A stretch of 64,000 nt of DNA from Pseudocercospora fijiensis CIRAD86 (taxonomy: Eukaryota > Ascomycota > Dothideomycetes > Mycosphaerellales > Mycosphaerellaceae): assembly GCF_000340215.1 (NCBI RefSeq), contig NW_006921547.1, positions 716,140-780,139 on the forward strand, in the 5' to 3' direction. The notes under the pieces were generated by a model. The model was not told the DNA's origin and did no database searches. It saw only the letters and a program-made list of their open reading frames with translations. The position numbers and the translations under genes are program-made. The number at the start of each line of letters is the position of its first letter. The first letter of the stretch is position 1. Positions 22,121-32,037 of this stretch are shown one piece after another.

Positions 22121-24858
22121 ATATCTTCCGGCGCCCTAAATCCGCTAGGTGCTAGCAGTAGTAGCAACCTACGAGCCCTAAACCTAGGCGCACTAGTTCC
22201 GATCGAAGCCCCCTCCGATAGCGCCTTAGCTGCTACAACTAGCCTCGAGCACTGCTTCTAGATCGTTACCGCCCTTAAAGACCCTTAAGAGAAGATCTAG
22301 AACGCTCGTACCCTGCTACGCGTTATTAATAGGAACATTAAGAAGGCTACTATCTTAGTTGTATACGGTATAAACAACTTGCGTTAGTCTATCGGTAAGC
22401 GTGTCTTTAAGCGCGAGGTCCTTAACGATATAGATATCGAACAAGCCTTTCCTATCGTCTATAGCCTCGAGACGGCCGGCACCTAGATTCGCTTACGCTT
22501 TAAGACCCTCGACTAGGCCTTCGAATATTAGGGAGGACTAGGCAGTCTTCCTAAGAGCCTTATTAACTTCGCCTACGGTAGATAAGAGCGTATAAAGTAG
22601 GTCTCTTCGTTCGTCAACAAGTACAAGGTCCGTCGTTAAGGCGCTAAGTACCTTTCCCGTACTATAATCTATCGTATGTCTACCGCTAGTAAGAAGGTAG
22701 GCAAGCAGTCACTTAACTTGTCCTTTACGCTTAACGACTTTACGACATCCTACTAGAAGAAGCACTACGATACGATTGTCTAGGTCGATCTTAACGTATA
22801 GACAACTAAGGATCTACTAAAAGAGAAGGGCTATCGCATTAATAGTGCAGGTTTTATTGTCGAAGGTTAAGAGGCTCCTATCGTTAATGTCCTTGAACGC
22901 AAGGCTCTTCGCCTAGAAACAGAGGCCGATACGGCTGCTAGTCTCGCGCTCGCTACGGAGATGCAGGCTTAAGACCGTCGCTCGACCCGCAACCGCAAGG
23001 TCCCTTAGGAAGTTAAGGACGAGCGCGCTAAGGCCGAAGCAGCGCGCAAGAAGGCATTATATACTCGCTAGGCCCTCCGCAAGGCTACTAAGAAGTATAG
23101 CGCCCCTTCTAGTACTAACTATAGCGCTAACTATAGTAACTCGGATATTAATATGCTAGATACACTACTAGAAGATATCTCCTCCGAAGGCTCCTTTAGT
23201 AAGCGTAGAGATAGAGGGCTCTCGCCGATCCTGTTAACTAAGAACATCTATAGTTCTTGCAAGGGCGACTCTATTACGTACCTTATTACTAAGATCGATA
23301 TAGTTCCTAAAGCCGCAATAGGCGAAGCTCCTACCGCCCTATCTATCTATTAATAGCTCGACGACCTTAGCAAGCTAGGAGAAGAGCCGTTCTCTATGTG
23401 TGCTAACTATATTAAGAAGGCCGCTAAGGTCTATAGTCTCTATACTAGTGCTAAGGCGAGTGTCCTCGTCGGTCGCCTATTAAAGATTAGTCGCAAGGTT
23501 CCTAATTAAGACGCCTTCGCTGCCCTTAAAGCTGATTAGGCCTATACTAACTAGTTTCCTAGACGCCCTGTTGCCGCCCCGATATCTCTAGGACTCTACG
23601 CGTTCAACCCTACTAGTACTGTTACTCGCGCCCTTACGCCGACAGATCGCTAGAGCAAGTTCGTTACCGGCATCCTTAGCTAAGGCACTTCCTTCGACCG
23701 CTTTCGCTAGACTAGCAATGCTATCTTCCCTCAAGTCTTTAGCTAGTTACAAGAGCCTCGTAGAGTACATCTTCCTTTCCTTATCGACCTAATATAGGAG
23801 GAGTTTAAAATGTACCTTTAGTATATACGTACGATGCCTAAGTCTAAGTAGGAAGGCTACAATGCCCTTTAAACTTATAGTATAAGCAACTAAATCGTCC
23901 GCTAGCACCCTGCCCTATAGCTCTTAGCTGTCGCCCTTCGACCTAATTACGTATACGAGCTTATCTCCGTCCCTAAGCCTACTAAGTTCTTTAAGGTTAG
24001 CGGTACTTACGAAAACTGTCCTTCTAAGGAGTCTGCTCGTCTCGGACAAGATATAGTCAAGCTCGCAGCTAGCGAGGGTACTAGTTACCTACGTATTAAG
24101 GTCTGTCTTATATCTAAGGATGAGACTAGTTGCTCTACTATTATCGAAGGCATATATTAGCCCGAGGTCTTTACGAACTAGGTTGAGAAGCTTAAGGCTC
24201 GTAGCCTAGTCCCGCTAAGCAAGATCGGCAAGCTTACTAACAAGCACCTTACCGACGACGACCTCGACTACATATTCGATAGTTAGCCTAATAGTAAGGG
24301 GCGCAAGGCGGAGTAGATCCTCAACCCTCTAAAGGAGTGCGAAGTCTCTATTTAGATGCTATACCTACTATATAGTAATCTAAAGACTAAGAGCAACCGT
24401 ATATTAATTAACCTAGGCTACTCTCGCGTTATTAACGGTACTAAGGTTAAGGGCTACGAGAACTTAACAGTCTCTTAGGTTGCTAAAGCGTACCGTAATC
24501 TAACCGCCCTCCTAGCCTCTAACTCCTTCGTACTATTCGCTTTCCCTACGGCTATCTTAGTCGAAGGCCTCGGCTGTATCTCCGACGCTCTAGTTAGTAG
24601 GATTCCTTAGTCGAGTTACGTTATTTAGAACGAAGTTAAACAGATCCTCTAGCTTAATAACGAGGGACTAAAGGAATATCTACACGATTAGGAGAAAGCT
24701 GCGACGGAAAAGGCTATTAACCTCCTCGTTAATTAAGCTTTCTACGAGGGATAGTACTTCGGTGCTAATAGCTTTAACGCGTACGGAGGAGATTTTAAGA
24801 GCCGACTAGCAGATAAGGTTATTGCTAGTAAGGATTACGGCGCGTTAAAGCAATAGTA
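22121..24858 (+). pseudogene. Element C ORF3: unknown protein, about 910 codons
   Basis: I do not recognise this protein. One frame runs from 22,121 (ATA, likely ATG before RIP; MSSGALNPLGASSSS) to TAG at 24,858. It is interrupted only by TAG/TAA; I saw no TGA or frameshift, and anchors at 22,712, 23,153 and 24,839 share a phase. The N-terminal third has helical segments (LEHCFxIVTALKDPxEKI). Residues about 265-335 are strongly charged and probably coiled coil (RKALRLETEADTAASLALAT, KDERAKAEAARKKALYTR). A Ser/Asn-rich linker follows, then a mixed alpha/beta C-terminal half (HLTDDDLDYIFDS, FVLFAFPTAILVEGLGCISD). No envelope-like signal peptide or clear transmembrane pair, protease, chromodomain or zinc knuckle was seen. 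It sits between Pol and the polypurine tract, the place of env or accessory genes in other LTR elements. The open piece 23,153-23,353 is part of it. Confidence 0.75.
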
Positions 24859-24912
24859 AGTCTGTATAGTATTGCTTAGGAAGTTGTTTTTGCATAATTA
24901 TAGTATCTAGGA

Positions 24913-24939
24913 TTAATGCTACCCCGGGGGTATTATTGC
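24913..24939 (+). repeat. Palindromic motif, copy 5 (after ORF3)
   Basis: Core TACCCCGGGGG with arms TTAATGC and TATTATTGC, 55 bases after the ORF3 stop; the most degraded copy. Confidence 0.8.
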
Positions 24940-25029
24940 GGAGTTCTAAGAATAGCCTTAGCTAAGAACGCTAAGGATAGATACATGTTTGTTTTAAGCG
25001 CGCAATGTAAAGCGTGTCTAGTTAGACAC

Positions 25030-25044
25030 GAAGAAAGGGAGGGA
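25030..25044 (+). promoter_or_regulatory. Polypurine tract of element C
   Basis: GAAGAAAGGGAGGGA directly before the 3' LTR; the expected primer site for plus-strand DNA. Confidence 0.8.
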
Positions 25045-25323
25045 TATTAGCTAGTAACCGGCCCTATACCTATAGGCTAGTTTTGAGCCTATATAAGAGG
25101 CCTCCTTCTACATTGTAGATAGATCATCAACCTCGTATAGTACATTGTTTATATCACACTTCTACAATGCCTATATTGCAGGGCTCTAGTTATTAGCCTA
25201 AGCGACAGTCTCGTTATCCTATCTTGCTAAACATAGCTACCTATATTGCTATAGGTTATGTTACCCTCGGTAGCCTGTACTATTACTACAAGTAGTAGTA
25301 GTGGTGTTAGTTTCCGTCCTTTA
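25045..25323 (+). repeat. Element C 3' LTR (279 bp)
   Basis: Begins TATTAGCTAG. About 16 differences from the 5' LTR by eye, all CA/TA or TG/TA, such as GCAC/GTAC and GCTGCC/GCTACC. Confidence 0.93.
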
Positions 25324-26812
25324 GTACTATTATAGTAGGCTAATATTGTTCTCGTAAGAGGATACGAAGAAGTTACTACCGTACCGACCTAGATAGAACT
25401 ACTATATCGATATTATTAAAGGTAAGGAAATAGCGTATAGCCCGCTCTATAGTATATCGTACGAGGAATTAGAGGTCCTATATAACTATTTAAAGGACAA
25501 CCTCGATAAGGGCTTTATTTAAGTATTAACCTTATAGTACTCTTCGCTAGTACTATTCGTTAAGAAACCCGGTAGAGGTTTACGGATCTACGTAGACTAT
25601 CGTAAGCTAAACGAGATTATAGTAAAGAATAGATATTCTATCCCTTTTATTTAAGAGATACTCGATCGATTAAGTAAAGTAGTTATATATACTAAACTCG
25701 ATATTATCTCGGCCTTTAATTAACTTCGTATCGAACTAGGCTACGAGTAGAAAACAGCCTTCTATATCCGTTATAGTCTCTTCGAATATAAGGTTATACT
25801 ATTCGGGCTCTATAACGCGCTATTAACCTTTTAGTAATATATTAATAACGCTCTCCGATCCTTCCTCGATATATTCTATACTATATATCTAGATAATATA
25901 CTTATCTACTCTAATTTAATCGAAGAATATCGCTATTACGTTCGCTAAGTAATAGACGTACTCCTTAAAGCCGGCCTATAAGCCGATATATTAAAGTTAG
26001 AGTTTAAAGTAATAATAGTTAAGTATCTAGGCCTCGTTATTAGTACCGATAGTATCTATATAGACGATAAGAAGATCGAAGCCGTATACGACTAGCCTAT
26101 TCCTACTAATATTAAAGATATATAGTCCTTCCTCGGCTTCGTAAACTTCTATCGACGCTTTATCTATAACTTCGTATATATCGTTAAGCCTATAGTCCTA
26201 CTAATGTATAAAGATACGCCCTTCGTATAGACGATAGCCTACTAAGACTCCTTCGAACGACTTAAAGCTATATTTATCTCTATACCGGTATTAGCTTATT
26301 ATAATCTAGACCTATCTATAATAATCGAAACCGACGCTTCTAATTATATTACTACTAGTATTATATCTTAACTATATACCGATAGCGTATAGAAACCCGT
26401 TACTTACTTCTCGAAGAAGATAACGCCTACTAAATATAACTACGAGATCTATAATAAAGAGCTTCTCGCTATTATTAAAGCCTTTAAATTATAGAGATCC
26501 GAATTAGAGGATTGCCGCTTTAACGAGGAGCCTATCTAAGTTATTACCGATTACCGCAATCTATAGTTCTATATATCTACTAAGTAACTTAATCGCCGCT
26601 AAGCTTACTAGAGTAAATTCCTTAGTAGATTTAATTTTAAGATTATATACTATCTTAGTAGATAAAAAGCTAAGCCGGACTCGCTTATACGCTACTCTAC
26701 CGACCTACCTTTATTAGCTAAGGACCTATATATTAAATATAACTATTAGCTCGTATTAAAGCTATATAACCTAGCTATAGGCCTCCGATCCGCCGTATAT
26801 AAAATCTTCTCC

Positions 26813-26844
26813 TTAGGGTTAGGGTTAGGGTTACGTAACCCTAA
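26813..26844 (+). repeat. TTAGGG repeats ending in a head-to-head palindrome
   Basis: Three TTAGGG units run into TTACGTAA and one CCCTAA unit, so TTAGGGTTACGTAACCCTAA is a perfect 20-base palindrome. Located between RNase H and integrase of element B. Confidence 0.9.
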
Positions 26845-26910
26845 GGTAAATAATTACAATTCTCGAAGAAACGGACAATTTTACGACTTTTATATTTTTT
26901 ACGACGATAA

Positions 26911-26934
26911 CCCTTAGAGTTAGGGTTAGGGTAA
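26911..26934 (+). repeat. Second degenerate TTAGGG patch in element B pol
   Basis: CCCTTAGAGTTAGGGTTAGGG at about 26,911-26,931: two perfect units and one altered unit, 70 bases after the previous patch. Confidence 0.8.
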
Positions 26935-28648
26935 GGATTACGACGAACCTTAATTTACGAAAGCCCGTATTAATACTACGAGTAATAGTACGGTTATATT
27001 TACTATAGAAACTCTCGGCGCTAAGACCTTTATCGACGCCGAGAATATTACTAAGCGAATTCGCGATATCTTAATTAAGGATACTCTCTTCTAGTAAGTA
27101 AAAAGATATCTTTATAGTAGAGCGGACCCTTTTAATAATCTCTTATTATCCCTCTTAGACTATAAAGTTAAAAATAATAACCTCCTATTCTACCGTAACT
27201 ATCTTTATATACTAGAAGCTAAAGAAATAGATAAGTCGCTCTATACTAATATTATTTACGCGTACTACGACTATTCCGCCGCTAGCTATTCTAGTATTAT
27301 AAAAACGTTCTACCTCGTTAGCTATAGCTACTACTAGCTATAAATACGCGAGAATATCGAACGATATATCGGCGCCTACTATACCTATCTTTAGACTAAA
27401 TCCTTAAGATAAGCTAAATAAGGACTTTTTCGGCCTCTATTTATACCGACTACTCGATAGAAGAGCGTAACGATAGACTTTATTACTAGTCTTCCTAATA
27501 GTTCCGGTTATAACTCGATTTTTATCGTTATCGATCGACTAACTAAGATATAATACCTTATCCTATTCGTATTTAAGAAAGGACGCTCGAATGCTTAAGT
27601 AGTAGTAGATACCTACCTTACTTATATTTAGAAGCTTTACGGTCTTCTAGATACTATTACTTCCGACTATAGTACGTAGTTTATCTCTAAATTCTAGAAC
27701 TACTTATATAAGCGCCTATATATTAAGCGTAACCTATCGACCGCTCGTTATCTATAGACCGATAGATAAACTAAGCGCTTAAATAAAGTTATCGAAGGAT
27801 ATCTCCGATTATATATAAACTACGAGTAAGACGACTAGAGCCTCTAGCTCCCTATCGCCGAATTTGTAATAAATAACGTATCCTCTAAAACTACCGGATT
27901 ATTACCGTTCTAAGCTAGCTACGGTTATAATTCTCGTCTCGGAAGTAAATCTTTAACCCTACTAGAAGAAGATTTACTATTAGATAATAATACTTAAGCC
28001 TAGATCGATTACCTATAGAGCCTCGAAATATATCTTATCGAATAGATATAGTATTAATAGTCTCGTATAGAAGACTTAACTAACTAATACCGCCGACCCG
28101 CTCCTACCTATCGTATCGGTAATAAAGTCTTCCTATTACTTAAAGATATAAGTACGGATCGACCTAACGTTAAACTCGACGTTAAGAACTTAGGACTATA
28201 TAAGATTACTAAAGTAATATCGCCCTATACGTATTAACTAAAGCTACCTAATTTAATACGTATCTATAACGTCTTCTATACTTCGTTACTTATACTAGTA
28301 CCTAAAATAGGTATATCTAGTTAACGATATAAGCTACCGCTACCGCTAGTTATCGACGGTAATAAGGAGTAGGAGGTAGAAAGAATACTAGATATAAAAG
28401 GTAAGGGAGATAATATATAGTATAAAGTAAAATAGATTAGATACGATAAACCGATATAGGAAGCCGCCGAGAACGCTACTAATACGTAAGAAGTAGTAAA
28501 GGACTATTATAAGCGCTACCCGCGTAAGCCGTAACTATATATTATTAACTTAGTAATATTAATACGACCGAGCGTACCGTTATTAGTCGCTATAATCGTA
28601 ATACTATATAAGTAACGAGCGGATAAAGCGCTATAGACGTCGCCTACG

Positions 28649-28660
28649 AAGGGGGAGAGT
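28649..28660 (+). promoter_or_regulatory. Polypurine tract of element B
   Basis: GAAGGGGGAGAG ends two bases before the 3' LTR. Confidence 0.8.
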
Positions 28661-28662
28661 AC

Positions 28663-28838
28663 TATTACGATCTTAGCGACTTGTATATATAATTCGAGGT
28701 TACGTAACTAAAGGTTATATAACTTAATACCTACGGTATCCGCCGAGTAGATAAAAGCCTCTTCCGCGAGAGAGCCTCTCTCTCTTTCTTCTTTAACTCG
28801 TTATTAATTTAGATAGCTATTTAATTAATATCTTAATA
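28663..28838 (+). repeat. Element B 3' LTR (176 bp)
   Basis: Matches 4,947-5,122 with about five substitutions by eye; followed by the TATTA duplication at 28,839-28,843. Confidence 0.93.
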
Positions 28839-28843
28839 TATTA

Positions 28844-31392
28844 CTTATTACGCTTAAGTAATAGTCTAAGTATTTTCCTAGCCTTCGCTAGGATAATTGC
28901 GATAGTAAGTAGGGCGCCTAAGCTCGTTAAGAGGGCAAGTAGCCTCTCTAGCGGAATAGCCTTAGCGACGGCAACGAATATAAGTACTAGAGGTAACGAG
29001 TTAGATACGAAGTTCTAGGGTTATCGTAGATAGAGTCTTAAATTCCTCCGGACGCTCGCTCTATAGCTTAAGCGGCTTACCGGTATTAGGTAAGCGGCTA
29101 CGAGGGGTATCGGCGGAGATAGTTAAGGTAATAGCTACGTAAGTAGTAGCGGCGGTACCTAGTAGCGGAGCGTTGCTAGCTAGTAGTATATTTATAGTCG
29201 TTTTCGTAGTATTCTTCTTTACTACCTTAGCCGCCTTCTTAGCTATATTAGCTACTTTCTTTATAGTATTATTAGTAGGAGGCTTACGTAGAAAGTCGAT
29301 TTCTAAGCGCTCTAGCTTATACTCGATATCCTAGTAAAGCTTAGTAAGCTTATTCTCGTCGTCGTATAGTTCTATAGCGAGTTATATACGGTACTTAAAG
29401 TTAAGCTTCTTCTTAAGGCGACGTATAGCTAGCTTCTTACTATAAGCGTCGTCTAATAAAAGGATACGAGCGGCGTACTACTAATACTTCGTATAGAAGA
29501 AGCTAAAGTTCTTAGAGTCTCCCTACTTTAGTGTGTCTATCGAGTCTTAAGCCTTCTCGATACGGTTATACTTAGTAAAGTACTTATCTATAAAGTCGAA
29601 TATCTCTCGAACGGATTTAAACGGCTTAGATAAAGTAGTCGGATCCTTACGTAGTAGGACTATTAGAATATATAGCTTAAGTATCTTATATACAAGTCTA
29701 TTAGGATCGGTATAGCCGTAGATAAAGCGTAATACTAACGATATATCGTAGAAATAAGTTACTCTAAGCTTAGTACTAAGAGTAGTATACTAGGTATTAA
29801 AATCAATCCTAATAATCTAACCCTTCTCGTTACGATCTCCCTTAAACTTAGTAGGCTTATCGATATTACGAGAGGTCTTAAACTTATCGTATAATATAGG
29901 ATTGTACTTAATAGGATCGATAGTATCCTCCTTATCTAAGCTACTATCGCTATCTTTCGCTAACTTCGATTTCTTAATCTTCTTATCCTTCTTAGACTTC
30001 TTAGACTTCTTAGACTTCTTAGACTTCTTAGATTTCTTGCCTCTATTATTAGAGGAGTCGTCGTCGGAAGAGGATAGATTAGGTAGATCGTTACCTCTAC
30101 TAGTAAGATTAACGGGTAGCGGCTTGTCTCCCTTACCGGTATCGCTACTATTATTATTAGGCGGCGGGGGTAGTAGACTACCGCGGCGTCTACGCGATAG
30201 AGACCGAGAGATAGAGGACCGATAGTTACGAGGCGAATTATTACGCGAGGATAGGCGGCTACGCTACTACTAGGTATCTACGAGGTCGTTCTCGAGTTAG
30301 CTAATCTTTACGTATAGATCTACTATATCTTATAGAGTAGGTATATTAGGATTAGATATAGCGTCGAGTATAATCTATAGTCGAGCTACGTTACTCCTAG
30401 TATCGAGAAGCTTTAATTATAGTTCCTTTACTACTACTTTCGTATTCTTTCTAACTCGGCGGTACTTAGCGTAATACTACTTATATCGCTTAATATCTAT
30501 AATAGTAGGATTGCTCTTTAATATCTTTCTATAGGACTCTATCTCTTTCTAGAGTTTCTCGGCTATAATAGATATATACTTAACCTTACTATTTGCTTCT
30601 TTAAACTTAGCCTTATTAATCTTATTAGCTTCTACGAGGACGCCGTATTTATAAACTATATTACGGAAGTCGAGCTCGAGTTACCGTAGGATCGTATATA
30701 TCGATTCGGGTTATTATAAAGTAATAGAGGCGAGTTGTTCTACGGTTAGCTTCTATAGGTTCTTTAAGGGGATAGTTACCGTTATAGGTATCTAGGACTT
30801 ATCGACTACTTTAAAGTCGATAGCTACTTCGAGATTACTAGTCGTATTATCTTTACGGATATAGGTATTATAAACGAGCTTAGATAAGTTAAATATCGGC
30901 TTTAGAAGATCGGGGTATAAGACATTTATACGATTTCCTATCTCTTCTTTAAAACCTTCTAGTAGCTTCTCGAAGACGACTTTCTTATACTCTTAATACT
31001 AATTAGAAGGGAACGCGCTAGGAGCTCCTTAAGTCTCCTTATTAGGCGTAGTAAACAATACGGATTCCCGAGTAACGCGCTAATAGCGTAGCCGCTTAGG
31101 GCGCGCTATAGCGTCGGTTACGAAGGTATAATTAAGCGATAGAACTACGCTCTCCCTCGTATTCGAGTAGCGAGATTGTTTCGAGTATAGATAGAGCGAG
31201 CCTACCTTCTTATAGGACTACTTCTTACGAATACGGATATACGAGTATACGAGTATACGTATATAAGTCTACCTTCTTATAGAACTACGCTTACGAGTAC
31301 GGTTTCGAATACGGTTTTCGGATACGAGTTTCGAATAGGCGGGATACGCGATACTAATATAGTAGTATCCTATAAGTATATAGTTCGCGAAA
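28844..31392 (-). pseudogene. gag: Element A gag
   Basis: Minus-strand frame between the 5' LTR of A (right) and the point where B cut in. With stops read through it gives a Gag-like protein: a polar N-terminal part (31,300-30,250), a lysine-rich tract near 29,985-30,050 (repeats of KKSKKS encoded by a 9-base direct repeat), then a capsid-like helical domain. That domain reads DKPTKFKGDRNEKGxIIRID near 29,860-29,800 and FIDKYFTKYNRIEKA near 29,600-29,540. A basic C-terminus (LRKPPTNNTIKKVANIAKKA near 29,250) leads to the junction. The family role is particle formation. The plus-strand open frame at 29,902-30,225 is its antisense shadow. Confidence 0.72.
31376..31390 (-). promoter_or_regulatory. 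Possible self-priming site of element A
   Basis: Just inside the 5' LTR (minus strand) the sequence reads TTTCGCGAACTATA. Its TCGCGAAC is complementary to GTTCGCGA inside the LTR (plus strand TCGCGAAC at 31,424-31,431), an 8-base match, like the longer match of element B. Weaker case; RIP may have eroded it. Confidence 0.45.
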
Positions 31393-31556
31393 TATAACGG
31401 AGACCTTATATTCGAGGTAACTATAAGGTCGCGAACAACTATCTAAGAGGTTATAGGGACTAAGTGTTTAAATAGGGCTCTAGAGGTACTAAGGCTCGGT
31501 ATAGGCCGAGCCGGCTTTTATATATTTACTAGCTCGTAAAAGGCTTGCCCGTAATA
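31393..31556 (-). repeat. Element A 5' LTR (164 bp)
   Basis: Direct repeat of 256-419; about 13 differences by eye, all transitions. Followed by the CCTAC duplication at 31,557-31,561. Confidence 0.93.
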
Positions 31557-31561
31557 CCTAC

Positions 31562-31860
31562 TACTCGGATCTATTCTACGACTTTATATATATCGCTTAC
31601 TATCGTCTATATATATATACGCGTAGTTTAGTATAGTCCTATCGTTTATATACTAATATATAACGTATTATTCTACTATATACGGCCTCTATAGGAGTCC
31701 CTAAGATATTACGTTATACGGCTAAATAGGCGGCTAACTAGGTAACCTACTTCGCTAGAGGCCCCTACTACTAAGGTAACTTAAATCCGATATTACTTTA
31801 TAGTATATCGGCTAGCTTATAGGACTTGTCGGTACGTTCTAGGCAGCTACTATAACAATT
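31562..31860. other. Unassigned flank right of element A
   Basis: RIP-type sequence into which element A inserted. I see no element or gene in it. Confidence 0.4.
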
Positions 31861-32037
31861 CTTAATCTTAATCTTAATCTTAATCTTAATCTTAATCTTA
31901 ATCTTAATCTTAATCTTAATCTTAATCTTAATCTTAATCTTAATCTTAATCTTAATCTTAATCTTAATCTTAATCTTAATCTTAATCTTAATCTTAATCT
32001 TAATCTTATTCTTATTCTTAATCTTATTCTTATTCTT
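31861..32037 (+). repeat. (CTTAAT)n hexamer satellite, about 29 units
   Basis: About 24 perfect CTTAAT units followed by variant units CTTATT and CTTACT. The hexamer contains no CA or TG, so RIP cannot mutate it, which may explain why it is uniform in a heavily mutated region. Confidence 0.97.

Larger units (their letters stand above)
13047..25323 (+). mobile_element. Element C: 12.3-kb Ty3/gypsy retrotransposon with a third ORF
   Basis: LTRs of 279 bp at 13,047-13,325 and 25,045-25,323. GTAC precedes the first and follows the second (13,043-13,046; 25,324-25,327), and the pol frame of element B joins across the gap. Order: LTR, tRNA-type primer site, 0.8-kb leader, Gag-protease, Pol, a 1.1-kb spacer, ORF3, polypurine tract, LTR. 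At 12.3 kb it is long for a gypsy element; the excess is leader, spacer and ORF3. All three ORFs are closed only by RIP-type stops. The LTRs differ at about 16 sites by eye, all CA/TA or TG/TA transitions. Confidence 0.93.
25324..28640 (+). pseudogene. pol: Element B pol: RT, RNase H, integrase, chromodomain
   Basis: The frame continues from 13,046. RT begins with EELEVLYNYLKDNLDKGF (about 25,459), then [20 protein letters not shown] (25,552-25,611) and the active box YLDNILIYS (25,886-25,912), YLDD with the second Asp changed to Asn. RNase H: IIETDASNYITTSII (about 26,320) and [14 protein letters not shown]. The integrase finger is near 27,240-27,400 with Cys/His changed to Tyr; the core has TSDYSTxFISKF (27,658) and TKRLNKVIEGYLR (27,768), where the usual Glu of TERVN is now Lys. 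The C-terminal chromodomain at about 28,375-28,530 reads EVERILDIKGKGDNIxYKVK then EAAENATN and YYKRYPRKP. Two telomere-like patches interrupt the RNase H to integrase spacer. Non-functional. Confidence 0.92.
4947..28838 (+). mobile_element. Element B: self-primed Tf1/sushi-type chromovirus with two nested insertions
   Basis: The LTRs are 176 bp at 4,947-5,122 and 28,663-28,838, flanked by TATTA at 4,942-4,946 and 28,839-28,843. B lies inside element A between A's gag and pol. The internal part reads plus: gag (about 5,230-7,001, resuming at 11,925), then protease, RT, RNase H, integrase and chromodomain (25,324-28,640). It is split by a LINE and by element C, and the reading frame resumes across both junctions. 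The base just inside the 5' LTR starts an 11-nt primer site complementary to the LTR itself. The polypurine tract GAAGGGGGAGAG precedes the 3' LTR. The LTRs differ at about five sites by eye, four of them transitions. Confidence 0.94.
251..31561 (-). mobile_element. Element A: Ty3/gypsy chromovirus, split by nested insertions
   Basis: This is the outermost element of the nest. Two 164-bp LTRs (256-419 and 31,393-31,556) are bounded by the same 5-bp duplication, CCTAC, at 251-255 and 31,557-31,561. It reads on the minus strand: the right LTR is 5', then gag (31,392 to 28,844), then pol (4,941 to 420), then a purine run on the minus strand (C-run at 421-431) and the 3' LTR. Element B sits inside it, marked by its own TATTA duplication. 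The LTRs begin TATAACGG, as expected for TG changed to TA. They differ at about 13 sites, all transitions by eye. A chromodomain at the end of pol places it among chromoviruses. Confidence 0.93.

Noticed and set aside
22121..24858. ORF3 as a retroviral-type envelope gene
   Set aside because: No signal peptide, furin-like site or clear membrane anchor is visible, and the protein has a long charged coiled-coil segment.
29902..30225. Plus-strand open frame of 107 codons, Leu/Asp/Phe repeats then Arg/Pro-rich
   Set aside because: It is the antisense of the lysine-rich tract of element A gag; the repeat looks protein-like only because the other strand encodes KKS units.
31861..32037. Hexamer array as RIP-mutated telomere
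   Set aside because: The C-to-T changes needed to turn CCCTAA into TCTTAA are not in CA context, so RIP would not make them.
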